From Nostoc sp. UHCC 0702 (GTDB taxonomy: Bacteria; Cyanobacteriota; Cyanobacteriia; Cyanobacteriales; Nostocaceae): DNA of 64,000 nucleotides. Positions 28,146-36,565 of the stretch are shown here, piece after piece (positions within the stretch are counted from its first letter, which is position 1; every line of letters starts with the position of its first letter). A program made the position numbers and the translations under genes. The stretch covers positions 933,409 through 997,408 of the forward strand of contig CP071065.1 of assembly GCA_017164015.1 (NCBI GenBank). The letters are read 5' to 3'. The notes beneath the pieces were generated by a model that was given only the letters and a program-made list of their open reading frames with translations, searched no databases and was not told the DNA's origin.

Positions 28146-29072
28146 ATGACAAATACTAGTGTGAGAATTGTTTCTTTGATTCCCGGTGGAACGGAAATTC
28201 TAGCTAGACTTGGATTGGCTAGTGCTATTGTCGGGCGATCGCACGAATGTGACTACCCCCCAGAGATCCAAAATCGCCCCATTTGTACCGAAGCACGCTT
28301 GGACTCCAATGCTCCCAGTGGCGATATTCACGATGAAGTAAACAATTTATTACAATCTGCTCTTAGTATCTATCAAATCAAAACAGATGTTTTAGAGGAA
28401 TTACAGCCTACCCACATTATCACTCAAGACCAGTGTGATGTCTGTGCTGTCAGTTTCCATGAAGTCGAAAAAGCAGTTGCTAGCCTCATCCATAGTTCAC
28501 CACAGATTATTTCTTTACAACCGAATGTTCTTCAAGATATTTGGACTGATATTGAGCGAGTAGGCAACATCTTCGATGTAGACTCAGTAAAAATACTAGA
28601 AAACTTAGAAGCTCGTGTCAAAATTTGCCAGCAAAGAATCCAAGGACTGAGTTTAACAGAACTTCCCGCAGTCGCCTGCATTGAGTGGACTGATCCTTTG
28701 ATGACCGCTGCAAATTGGATTCCCGAATTAGTTAACTTAGCCGGCGGACAGGAACTATTTAGCGGTATAGGAAAGCCTTCTCCTCATTTGGAGTGGGAAA
28801 CATTAATAGTTAGCAATCCAGATGTGATTATTTTTATGCCTTGTGGCTTTGATTTAAATCGCACTCGCACTGAAGCCCAGGTTTTAACTCAACGTCCAGA
28901 GTGGCAAAAACTCCACGCTACTCAAACTGGAAGAGTCTACATTACTGATGGAAATTCTTACTTCAACCGTCCAGGGCCGCGACTAGTGGATTCTTTGGAA
29001 ATTTTGGCAGAAATTTTGCATCCTGAGATTTTTGAATATGGCTATAAAGGAACAGCCTGGGAAGTTTTGTAA
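28146..29072 (+). CDS. BtuF-like (type III periplasmic-binding fold) cobalamin-binding-like protein
   Basis: 308 residues with the BtuF/FhuD fold signature: IVSLIPGGTEILARLGLASAIVGRSHECDYP at the start, PTHIITQDQCDVCA, the long linking helix (IWTDIERVGNIFDVDS...), then CIEWTDPLMTAANWIPELVNLAGG and a C-terminal R-PGPRLVDSLE. Unlike true BtuF it has no signal peptide or lipobox, so it should be cytosolic and not part of a transporter. No BtuCD genes lie nearby. It may bind a corrinoid or other metal complex in the cell (inference). ATG 28146 has GGAGGTGGA just upstream. Confidence 0.75.
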   Translation: MTNTSVRIVSLIPGGTEILARLGLASAIVGRSHECDYPPEIQNRPICTEARLDSNAPSGDIHDEVNNLLQSALSIYQIKTDVLEELQPTHIITQDQCDVCAVSFHEVEKAVASLIHSSPQIISLQPNVLQDIWTDIERVGNIFDVDSVKILENLEARVKICQQRIQGLSLTELPAVACIEWTDPLMTAANWIPELVNLAGGQELFSGIGKPSPHLEWETLIVSNPDVIIFMPCGFDLNRTRTEAQVLTQRPEWQKLHATQTGRVYITDGNSYFNRPGPRLVDSLEILAEILHPEIFEYGYKGTAWEVL

Positions 29073-29093
29073 AAAGTTAGGAGTTAGGAGTTA

Positions 29094-29240
29094 TATCATG
29101 TCCGGTTAATTAGTTATGATTCCCCCAGTCATTGCACCCCACCCCCTACCCCTCCCCGTGAACGGGGAGGGGAAACAAAGCATAGCTTTGGTGGGGTGGG
29201 GTTCTTTGGTTTTTATAAGTAATAAGCAAAGGACATGATA
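29094..29240. mobile_element. MITE-1 copy C, inserted in an STRR
   Basis: TATCATGTCC / GGACATGATA ends flanked on both sides by TTA. Removing the element and one TTA restores an unbroken GTTAGGA tandem array. The interior carries a strong CCCCTCCCCGT/ACGGGGAGGGG hairpin (29149-29172) within an outer CACCCCACC/GGTGGGGTG stem, and may also terminate the upstream gene. Confidence 0.8.
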
Positions 29241-29367
29241 TTAGGAGTTAGGAGTTAAAAATTAGCAATTAGGAGTTAAAAGTTAGGAGTTGGGACTTAA
29301 AAGTTAGAAACTATAAATTTTCATTCTTAACTCTTAACTCTTAACTCTTAACTCCTAACTCCCAACT
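29241..29367. repeat. STRR, TTAGGAG and inverted CTTAACT heptamers
   Basis: TTAGGAG/TTAAAAG units on the left and CTTAACT/CCTAACT units on the right are inverted relative to each other, so the block can fold. It ends at the stop codon of the M4 peptidase gene. Confidence 0.9.
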
Positions 29368-30447
29368 CTAAATGACTCCTACCTTTTGCCAAGCATTCTG
29401 GACAGCTTTGTACTCATTACTCCCATCGCCGTACAATTCGCCAGCAATTTTAATAGTGACGCTAGCAGCTTTTTTAAAATCTGACTTGGCACGCAGGCGA
29501 TCGCGCAAAGCTACGTACCATATTTTACCAGCTTTCTCCCAAGCATAGCCACCAATCTCAACTGCCGCTAGATAAAAAGCATGGTTAGGTATACCTGAAT
29601 TAATGTGTACTCCAGCGTTATCTTCCTGACCAGTATATTTATCTCTCACATGAGCCGGTTGGGGGTCTTTACCCATTACACGGTCATCATAAGCTGTTCC
29701 TGGTGCTTTCATGGAACGGATGCCAACACCGTTAACATTTGGCGCTAAAAGACCTTCTCCAATGATCCAGTCAGCTTCTTGTGCTGTCTGATTTTTTACC
29801 TTCTGTTTTACCAAAGAACCGAAGACATCAGAAAACGACTCATTTAATGCCCCAGGTTCACCATAATACTGTAGACCAGCTTCGTACTGAGTTATACCAT
29901 GAGTTAACTCATGGCCAATCACATCAATTGATTTGGTGAAGCGCTGGAACAGTTCTCCGTCGCCATCTCCATAAACCATTTGGTCGCCGTTCCAAAAGGC
30001 GTTCTCATATTTGACACCAAAATGTACAGTGGAGTCTAAACGCAGTCCTCTATCATCAATAGAGTTGCGATCGAATAGCTCATAAAACAAATCATAAGTA
30101 GCACCAGCAGCATCGTAGGCTTCATTCACTGCTTCGTCACTGCTGGGGGGACTTCCCTCGCTACGTATCAGTGTGCCAGGTAGTTGCTGGCTATTTTTGG
30201 CATCGTAAATAGTGCGGCGTTTCTCACCAGGAGAAGGGGCAAACGAGACACTACCTACAACGTCTCTGCGTCCCCGAAGCTGTGCAGAAACATTTAATGT
30301 ATGAAAAGCCCAACTACGCTGCTGGGGGTTGCCATTCACGGCGACATTTTCAAGTATGTGGGGCGGCACGATACAACAGATCGGGCATCTGTTGAGCGGT
30401 AGATGCTCACACTGAAATCCAGACGATTTTTTTCTATTTCGAGTCAT
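29368..30447 (-). CDS. Protealysin-like M4 (thermolysin-family) metallopeptidase
   Basis: 359 residues. The zinc site is HELTH (His179, Glu180, His183) plus the downstream Glu in GALNESFSDVFGS. Other thermolysin-family stretches are YDAAGATYDLFYE, VHINSGIPNHAFY and the C-terminal AVQNAWQKVGV. The N-terminus lacks a secretion signal and instead has CPICCIVPPHILENVA, the short protealysin-type propeptide with a PPH motif, removed on activation. Protealysin-type enzymes can act inside the cell, so location is uncertain. ATG 30447 has GGAGA upstream; the frame opens 12 codons earlier. The gene is alone. Confidence 0.85.
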   Translation of the reverse strand: MTRNRKKSSGFQCEHLPLNRCPICCIVPPHILENVAVNGNPQQRSWAFHTLNVSAQLRGRRDVVGSVSFAPSPGEKRRTIYDAKNSQQLPGTLIRSEGSPPSSDEAVNEAYDAAGATYDLFYELFDRNSIDDRGLRLDSTVHFGVKYENAFWNGDQMVYGDGDGELFQRFTKSIDVIGHELTHGITQYEAGLQYYGEPGALNESFSDVFGSLVKQKVKNQTAQEADWIIGEGLLAPNVNGVGIRSMKAPGTAYDDRVMGKDPQPAHVRDKYTGQEDNAGVHINSGIPNHAFYLAAVEIGGYAWEKAGKIWYVALRDRLRAKSDFKKAASVTIKIAGELYGDGSNEYKAVQNAWQKVGVI

Positions 30448-30483
30448 CCAAAATCTTCTCCTTTGCAAACTAAGTGATGGCAA

Positions 30484-30827
30484 ATAACGGGGTGAACTCT
30501 AGTATTGAAGAGAGCAAAAAATTAATACAAACGGTAGTCCCTGGTTTGTCTTCTGAAGATATAATCTACTCTTTATTGTGGGATAGGTCTGTTGAGAGTG
30601 ACAGTACCCTCATGGGGTAATCAAATCTTATAACATGGCAAAAATCATCAGACAAGCTTGGATATGGCAAGTTTGAGCCTGAATTTTTGCAATTAGTCGG
30701 CAAAACCTCCTTCACAAGCCCACTTGCTTTATATCATAGTTCCTGTCAAGGGTGATTGTACTATTTGTTATATAAATTGATGCGATCAAACCATCAGTAG
30801 TGCTGGCTACCGCGTTTTTACTCAGCA
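30484..30827. other. 344-bp gap, nothing recognised
   Basis: Upstream region of the M4 peptidase gene. It is AT-rich, with no clear ORF, hairpin or repeat. Confidence 0.4.
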
Positions 30828-31290
30828 CTATTCAAGCCAGCCACCAAACACGGCTAAACCGTAATACTTCCAAGGTACTGCGACTATTTTAAATCCAGCT
30901 GTGGAGAGCATTTGCAAATGAGTATCCAAAGTAGCAAGTTGGTCTTGACTGGAGTGTCCTTGTGGACTGCTAGTGCCGCGCTTAGCACGAATTTCTGTAA
31001 GGTTAATTCCCTGTTGATTTGCCCATTCCTGTCTGGCTGCGTTGTAAAGTTCTACTAAGACAGGTGATTCCGGTAAAGTGGGGTCTGCATTCCAAAAACA
31101 ACCATCTTGGCTAAGGCTGGCAGCAATGCGTTGAAATAACTTCAACTTCATTTCATCTTGGAGATGATGAATTGCTAAAGATGATACACAGGCATCAAAT
31201 TCGTTGCCAATGTCTACTTCCTGGGGATTATTTGCCCAGTCTCCAAAATCTGCTTGTATACCAGTCCACCGTTGTTGATATCCGGCTGCT
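30828..31290 (-). pseudogene. Methyltransferase, C-terminal fragment
   Basis: The minus strand reads KAAGYQQRWTGIQADFGDWA..., then FDACVSSLAIHHL (motif IV region of class I SAM methyltransferases), then CFWNADPTLPES and a C-terminal KYYGLAVFGGW. It starts directly at the right end of the inserted TnpB element. The N-terminal fragment lies on the other side (32496-32595). The SAM-binding motif I (E-L-G-C-G-T-G type) that should lie between them is absent, so sequence was lost as well as interrupted. Confidence 0.8.
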
Positions 31291-31400
31291 TTGAGCCACT
31301 CCCCCGTTTAGAAAACGGGGGATTCAGGCATCAGACAAGGATTGCAGCCAAGGGCTGTCTAACATCCTCTAGGCCTAGGGTTGAACTCCCAACCCTTTTG
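31291..31400 (-). ncRNA. Putative right-end guide (omega) RNA scaffold of the TnpB element
   Basis: By analogy with characterised TnpB systems, the RNA derived from the 3' part of tnpB and the right end forms the scaffold, and the flanking host sequence supplies the guide. Here a stable hairpin (31300-31324) lies 6-30 bases after the tnpB stop, followed by the presumed cleavage end. If so, the guide would start around 31290 reading into the methyltransferase fragment. Inferred, not demonstrated. Confidence 0.45.
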
Positions 31401-32455
31401 ATATTTACCGAAGCGTTGGTGTCCCGGTCATTAATTGAATGACAAGACGGGCAACGCCAACGTCTAACCGAAAGGTCTAATTCATCTAGGACGTGACCAC
31501 AGCACGAACAGGTCTTGGTGGAGGGATACCACGGGTGAATGTAGATGATTCCCTTGCCCTTTTTCTTGGCTACCCACTCTAGGATTTGCAAGAAGTCAAA
31601 GAGCGCTAAATCACCAATCTTTCTACCCCAAAGACGCTGCATCCCTTGAAGGTTTAGAGTCTCAAAGCACAACACATCAAATTGGTCGGTCAATTTGTGC
31701 GCCAACTTCCAAAACCAGTCACGCCTACGATTAGCAATGGATTCATGACAACGAACTAAATGCTTTCTGGCTTGCTCTCGATTACCTGACCCTTTGTGCT
31801 TTGTGGAATGTTGCTTAGACGCAATCCTTAGGGTGTTGAGGGAAGCTTTGAGGAACAAGGGTGACTCAATACCAAACCCTTCAGAACAAGTGAGAAACGT
31901 TTTCAACCCGAAATCAAAACCAGCTATTTTACCTGTCTCGGATGTGACTTGCGGTGTTGAATACCCGTCAACGACTATAACCATAAATAGCTCACCTAAT
32001 GCCGTGCGCTTGATGGTTAGTGTCTTGATTGTTCCCTCTATCTCTCTAGATTTAGAGTATTGATAAACCCGACTGCCTATTTTGACTCGATTCCCGACCA
32101 AGAACTTGTATCCAGCTTGCTTGAGGGTGAATGACTTATATTTCTTGACCTTCTTAAATCCTGGTGGTCTGACTCCTTTTTTGTGATGTTTAAAAAACAA
32201 CTGGTAAGCTTTATCAATTCGCTGACAGATGTCTTGTACAGCTTGAGAGCCTATCAATTGCCAAAACGGATTGTGCTTACGCAGCTTGGCAATATGTTTC
32301 TGAAGTCGCGCACAGTTCAAGTGCTTGCCCCACATCCGATAGTACCGTTTGTGCAGAGCAATACAGTGGTTATAGATAACTCCTGCGGCATTGATTGACC
32401 GCAAGAGATATCTATTACGCTTGTGACTGTAGAGTTTAAACTTCAGGGTTCTCAT
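31331..32455 (-). CDS. tnpB: TnpB RNA-guided nuclease (IS605 OrfB)
   Basis: 374 residues, full length for the family. The N-terminus has the helix-turn-helix/WED-type start (MRTLKFKLYSHKRN). The RuvC residues are all present: Asp181 in GFDFGLKT, Glu265 in FETLNLQG, and Asp345 in NDRDTNAS. The zinc ribbon has four cysteines (CSCCG...CPSC), and P-x-x-K (RPPGFKK) is present. No frameshift or stop is seen, so the nuclease could be active. It helps keep the element in place by cutting empty donor sites, guided by its own right-end RNA (family knowledge). No transposase TnpA is encoded in this window. Confidence 0.9.
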   Translation of the reverse strand: MRTLKFKLYSHKRNRYLLRSINAAGVIYNHCIALHKRYYRMWGKHLNCARLQKHIAKLRKHNPFWQLIGSQAVQDICQRIDKAYQLFFKHHKKGVRPPGFKKVKKYKSFTLKQAGYKFLVGNRVKIGSRVYQYSKSREIEGTIKTLTIKRTALGELFMVIVVDGYSTPQVTSETGKIAGFDFGLKTFLTCSEGFGIESPLFLKASLNTLRIASKQHSTKHKGSGNREQARKHLVRCHESIANRRRDWFWKLAHKLTDQFDVLCFETLNLQGMQRLWGRKIGDLALFDFLQILEWVAKKKGKGIIYIHPWYPSTKTCSCCGHVLDELDLSVRRWRCPSCHSINDRDTNASVNIKRVGSSTLGLEDVRQPLAAILV

Positions 32456-32463
32456 AAGTGTTA

Positions 32464-32495
32464 TTATACCACTAATAAGCTTATTAGTGGTATAA
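32464..32495. repeat. 32-bp perfect palindrome at the TnpB element's left end
   Basis: TTATACCACTAATAAG followed at once by its exact reverse complement, 8 bp upstream of the tnpB start codon. It may be the left-end recognition structure and may also control tnpB. Confidence 0.8.
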
Positions 32496-32595
32496 TATCG
32501 ATCAGCATCTCGTCATATCGAGGTAATAGCAGGCGAATGCCTGTATCAAAATCAGCAGTATTGGCGAATACTTCTCCGGGAAATGGCTGTTGCAT
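32496..32595 (-). pseudogene. Methyltransferase, N-terminal fragment
   Basis: From ATG 32595 the minus strand reads MQQPFPGEVFANTADFDTGI, then RLLLPRYDEML, then enters the left end of the TnpB element. This is the usual start of a class I SAM methyltransferase, lost beyond about 30 residues. Confidence 0.7.
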
Positions 32596-32730
32596 ATTGC
32601 TGGTATTCGGTCTTACATCAATCTTAGGGTAATATTAATTGCTCAAGATTGCTGCTCTTAATTTTATTGATTGAGAAAAACGTACAATATTCATCTGTTC
32701 AAAATTCAACTGAAGCTGTAATGTATCTTG

Positions 32731-33180
32731 TTAAGCTCTAAAATGGAAATCCTTGATATTGCGATGATCTGCCATCCGAGCTTGTCTGAGAGTAAACTCT
32801 CCTACAGAAGCATTTCCTTGGGGGCAAATTACTCCTGTTGCTTGTTGCCAAAGTTTTTGAGGTGCTAGGCATATTTCATATTTGTCAGCCTCCTGTCCAG
32901 GCATCCGAGTAGGGTATTTTTTAACTTGATACCACTTTGTTTGCTGGCACTGGTCACACCAAAATGCTTCTAACCATTCATTGTCTAGAGGAACTGCCGT
33001 CTTAGTAGCTATCAAAATGAGGGCACTCTGACGCTTTATGCCTCTCTGTTGGAGTTGCTCTGGCGTATCAGCATACAATTTATGTTTGGGGCTGACACTA
33101 TCCAAATGGCATCCGTGAACTGGGCAGTAGATAGCTCGTCGCTTTGAACGTCTACGATGTTTACGGGATTTGTTATGCAA
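32731..33180 (-). CDS. Conserved zinc-ribbon-like hypothetical protein
   Basis: 149 residues, family not named. A basic N-terminus (KSRKHRRRSKRR) is followed by CPVHGC and, 60 residues later, CDQCQQTKW, so four cysteines could form a zinc ribbon. The middle (SALILIATKTAVPLDNEWLEAFWCD) and end (VICPQGNASVGEFTLRQARM) look conserved rather than random. The basic head suggests nucleic-acid contact (inference). The start is a TTG with GAGG five bases upstream. It lies downstream of the 33451-33999 gene on the same strand. Confidence 0.55.
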   Translation of the reverse strand: MHNKSRKHRRRSKRRAIYCPVHGCHLDSVSPKHKLYADTPEQLQQRGIKRQSALILIATKTAVPLDNEWLEAFWCDQCQQTKWYQVKKYPTRMPGQEADKYEICLAPQKLWQQATGVICPQGNASVGEFTLRQARMADHRNIKDFHFRA

Positions 33181-33450
33181 TTCGACCTCACTGAAAATAA
33201 GGTAATCAGTAAACGCTTTTCGACTATTGTAAAAATGTGCTATTTCAGCTTGGATTATTCTGATGTATTAAAGTTAACTTCAGTTCCTCCATTCGCCACA
33301 ATTACCATACAGACCTAGCAACAATGGGTTGATTAGAGTATTTTGAACTCCTGAGTATTTTATCAGTATATAGTGAGCTGAACCACAGAACAGCCAATGC
33401 ATATGAGTATTCTTCTGGCTGTTTGGGGTTAGAAAGAGGGGCTATAGCTT

Positions 33451-33999
33451 TTATCGAGTGCCTACTTTAGCTTTTGGTCGCGCCTGGAAATACTCATGTT
33501 GATCGTCAAAAGGTAAAACTTCAAATAAGGCCCAAATTGTCACCGAAGATTGAGGTTTGTAACACCAAGCCTCTGGAAGAATAGCTTGGGCAGCTTTGGC
33601 ATCCTCCCAGTTCAATAGTCCAAACTGATTTACTCTTTGAAGGAAAGGAGCTAACACTCCTGTCCAGCGTTGATAGTTAAATAGGGATGATCTCCCTGCC
33701 TGATTTGATAAATCATAGCCCAGTAGCTTCAATCTCAAATGCTTTGGTAGAGTTTGTTTTTTGTTAGCATCTAAAAATAGTAGATAGTATTGCCTACCAA
33801 CAGGAATTGGTACCCAATCTAGCATTTCCCAAACTTCATCTAATAAATTTAATCGAAAGTTTTGAGAGTAATCAACGTGTGGGTTACACCAGGAGTCGAT
33901 ACTCCGAACTTCACATGTTTGGAGTAAACCCAGATAATCAAGATGACCTGCCCATTCATCATCGTCAGTAGAACGAATTGCTCTAGTACTTAACCACAT
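33451..33999 (-). CDS. Hypothetical protein
   Basis: 182 residues, not recognised. Tryptophan-rich and acidic with mixed alpha/beta character; no signal peptide, membrane helix or catalytic motif seen. It has an ATG start. The gene is followed on the same strand, 270 bp on, by the zinc-ribbon protein gene. Confidence 0.5.
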   Translation of the reverse strand: MWLSTRAIRSTDDDEWAGHLDYLGLLQTCEVRSIDSWCNPHVDYSQNFRLNLLDEVWEMLDWVPIPVGRQYYLLFLDANKKQTLPKHLRLKLLGYDLSNQAGRSSLFNYQRWTGVLAPFLQRVNQFGLLNWEDAKAAQAILPEAWCYKPQSSVTIWALFEVLPFDDQHEYFQARPKAKVGTR

Positions 34000-34593
34000 T
34001 TATTTCTCACTTGTATTTAAGTAAACTGTAAGCTAATTAAAGATGACTACAGTGCTGATTAACTTAGCTTTAAAAGTGATGTCAGTAATTTATATGGGTT
34101 AATCAATAAATAGACTTAAATGACTCTACTGAATTTACAAAAAATATTTGGAAATATTGAGCTGCTTATTGAGTAAGTAATAGCAATATATTACACTAGT
34201 TAGCTTAAAATTTTACAAAAAAATGAATCAGTAACATCATAATTATCTATCCAAAAATCTAAACCTATTAATATTTAAAATACTTTTGCTACTTTAGATA
34301 GATGAAAAAATAAATTTTTATAGATGAAGAATCTCAAACTGATGATTTCCGGCAAGTATAGCTGAGTACTGAGTATAAACCCAGTCGCTTCATTGCTATA
34401 CCTATGTGACTACGGCTATAATCAGTATTTTGTACTCAGCAATTACAAATATTATCAAGTGTTCGCAAATTGTTTGATTGAGACATCTTTAGTTGAATTA
34501 TAGTAGTCTTGCTGGAGGCAGGAGGTGAAAGCATTGCTGTTGCTGACATTCATGCTCTTCATATGTTTTAATCTATATGCTGTTAGCTATACC
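34000..34593. other. AT-rich gap, nothing recognised
   Basis: About 590 bp upstream of the 33451-33999 gene. Several stops in all frames; no RNA or repeat signature seen. Confidence 0.4.
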
Positions 34594-34737
34594 AGGACTT
34601 ACGCAACTGGCACACATATTTTTGGCGATGGCAGTCAAGAGTCAAGAGTCAATGGTCTTTAATCAAGCTTTTTTGGACTATTGACTTTTGACTATTGACA
34701 ACCCACACGAAAAAAATATGACACTTGCGTAAGTCCT
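34594..34737. mobile_element. MITE-2 copy F
   Basis: AGGACTTACGCAA / TTGCGTAAGTCCT perfect ends. Nearly identical in length and sequence to copy E (6682-6825). Confidence 0.8.
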
Positions 34738-34767
34738 ATATACATGTATTTTTCTGCAAAAGCTCAA

Positions 34768-34848
34768 TGCAAAAAATAGTTAGTGTCTTTAGTTGTTCGC
34801 TATAAATAATAAGGCGAACCATTCAAGACACTAACCCAACATTTTGCA
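34768..34848. repeat. 81-bp palindromic element downstream of the PEP-CTERM gene
   Basis: TGCAAAAAATAGTTAGTGTC at one end and GACACTAACCCAACATTTTG with CA at the other pair imperfectly, and GTTCGC/GCGAAC pairs inside. It could be a small MITE and may also end transcription of the leftward gene. Confidence 0.55.
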
Positions 34849-34914
34849 GGATTATTTGAGAATTTTGCTATTTTCTCCAACTGAACCTAAATATGCTTTC
34901 AAACGTTTCAGCAA

Positions 34915-36048
34915 TTATTGAACACTGACGTTTTTCCGAACCTTCCGTCTTGCTACAACTAGACCACCAACAGCCATCAAACCAAGTAATGCAGATGGTT
35001 CTGGTACGGATGCAGTTTGGTAGGTTTTAGTCCAGGAGTAGATACCAGTGTGATCAGTCGCCGTTTTGTTACGATCGCCTGCGATCGCGCCTGAATCTAC
35101 GGCTGCAAAGCTATAGGCATAGCTAACTTCGTCATTGAAAGTGACTTTGGCAATTTCACTCAATTGCAACGGTATATTTTGTGTGAATGCTGTTTTTGCT
35201 ACATTATACACTACCAAATCCAATATCAGATTTCCTGTGGAGTTACGGCTAAAGTCAGGCGAGAATCCCAAATAATTGGGGTTAGGAACACTTTTATTGT
35301 AAGTTGGGTTGGGAACAACAAACTTGTTTTTGACGATAGTTGGGCGAGTATCTACAATTGTTTTACGGATATCAACATACCCGCTGGTGACATCCAAGTG
35401 TCCAACTAAGTCAAGTTTTAAATCACCAGTTTGTTGATTGTATGTCACATCCCCAATATTAGGATCGCCAGCCGCATTGAAACCGTTAGTGCTGAGATAG
35501 CTGACTAGGGAATCGAAGTTAGAATTAAAAGAGTTGAGTAAGTTGGAACCACCGCTGCTTGGGATGGTTGACAAGAATCCCCCGTAAGCATCACGAAAAC
35601 CTGTTAGCCATCCTGTTGCTAATGTACCATCAGCCCAATCAGCTTTGGTGACACTTTCAATCTTGATGGTTTTATTGCCCAAATTAGCAGTAAACCCTAC
35701 ATGGTCTGTGACTTTTTCAGCTGATGTAAACAGTTCAACGTTGGTAGTATTATCGTTATCTGTTAAAGCTGCGGTAGCTTTATCGATGTTGCCGTAGTTG
35801 TCGTAATCGTTTAAAACTTGTCGGTTGACACCGCCAGGGCCAGTATTATCGTACACAGGAGCGCCGGGAGCATAATTCCAGCTGTTGATGTTGGGTTTGT
35901 TCGCAGATGTGTTAGCCACATCGTTGGTGATGAATTGAATATTAGTAGGTCTGGTAAGGGTGGTAGCGAAAGCTGGAGTTGTAGCGATCGCACTCATGCT
36001 TGCTGCTACCGAAGTGCCAATCAAAATTTTCTTGATATATGGTGTCAT
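34915..36048 (-). CDS. PEP-CTERM protein, NF038130-like
   Basis: 377-residue exported protein. The signal peptide is MTPYIKKILIGTSVAASMSA with cleavage near AFA-TTL. The body fits the cyanobacterial NF038130-type PEP-CTERM family: a KTIKIESVTKADWADG block, the SDPNIG-like GDPNIGDVTYNQQTGDLKLDL block and a long GHLDVTSGYVD region. It ends SVPEPSALLGLMAVGGLVVA, then a basic tail RRKVRKN, the exosortase-recognised sorting tag. It is likely surface-exposed. ATG with a GAGA-type binding site. The gene stands alone between repeats. Confidence 0.8.
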   Translation of the reverse strand: MTPYIKKILIGTSVAASMSAIATTPAFATTLTRPTNIQFITNDVANTSANKPNINSWNYAPGAPVYDNTGPGGVNRQVLNDYDNYGNIDKATAALTDNDNTTNVELFTSAEKVTDHVGFTANLGNKTIKIESVTKADWADGTLATGWLTGFRDAYGGFLSTIPSSGGSNLLNSFNSNFDSLVSYLSTNGFNAAGDPNIGDVTYNQQTGDLKLDLVGHLDVTSGYVDIRKTIVDTRPTIVKNKFVVPNPTYNKSVPNPNYLGFSPDFSRNSTGNLILDLVVYNVAKTAFTQNIPLQLSEIAKVTFNDEVSYAYSFAAVDSGAIAGDRNKTATDHTGIYSWTKTYQTASVPEPSALLGLMAVGGLVVARRKVRKNVSVQ

Positions 36049-36565
36049 CTTTATCTCTCGTAAATAAACTCTAACATCTCATTAGCTACTGTAGTGTTCT
36101 GCATACTTGACTTGGGTAAAGTTAGGGTGAATTTATCGCAATTTTTAGATCAATAAAAAACTATTTAAATACTTATAGTATTTAGTGCTTTTACCCAACT
36201 TTACTAGTTAATACTTATAGCTAAGATAGCAACCAGATTTGAGTTTTTCAAAATTACGAGAGAATACGTAGGGTGATATAGCAATCCTATTTTTTCTGTG
36301 GTAAGACTTGAAAACCACAGATAATCGACTTTTTGGAAAAATCGGGTGTCTTGAGATTCACCAATTATCTAATATTGCTATATATATAATTCATATTTGA
36401 GTTGTGAAAATCTTCATATTGAGATGATAATTTTTTTGAAAAATTCGTAAAGCTGCTGTTGGCGAATAATTTAGGATTAGGATAGTGGAAAAATATTACG
36501 TGAAAGCATGAGACGAGCGATCGCGTCCAGTTTACGCCATAATATTCTCTGGCAAATTCTACAAT
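36049..36565. other. 517-bp gap with a MITE-3-like palindrome
   Basis: Within it, 36277-36381 begins TATAGCAATCC and ends ATTGCTATA, resembling one end of MITE-3 with a different interior (CTGTGG...CCACAG stem). Otherwise AT-rich with no gene. Confidence 0.45.

Larger units (their letters stand above)
31291..32495 (-). mobile_element. IS200/IS605-type element carrying only tnpB
   Basis: About 1.2 kb with tnpB as its only gene and no tnpA. The right end (low coordinates) is a CCCCCGTTT/AAACGGGGG hairpin then GAGTGGCTCAA on the minus strand. The left end has a 32-bp perfect palindrome just before tnpB. It sits inside a methyltransferase gene. Exact ends are estimated from where methyltransferase-like coding resumes. 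Confidence 0.75.
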
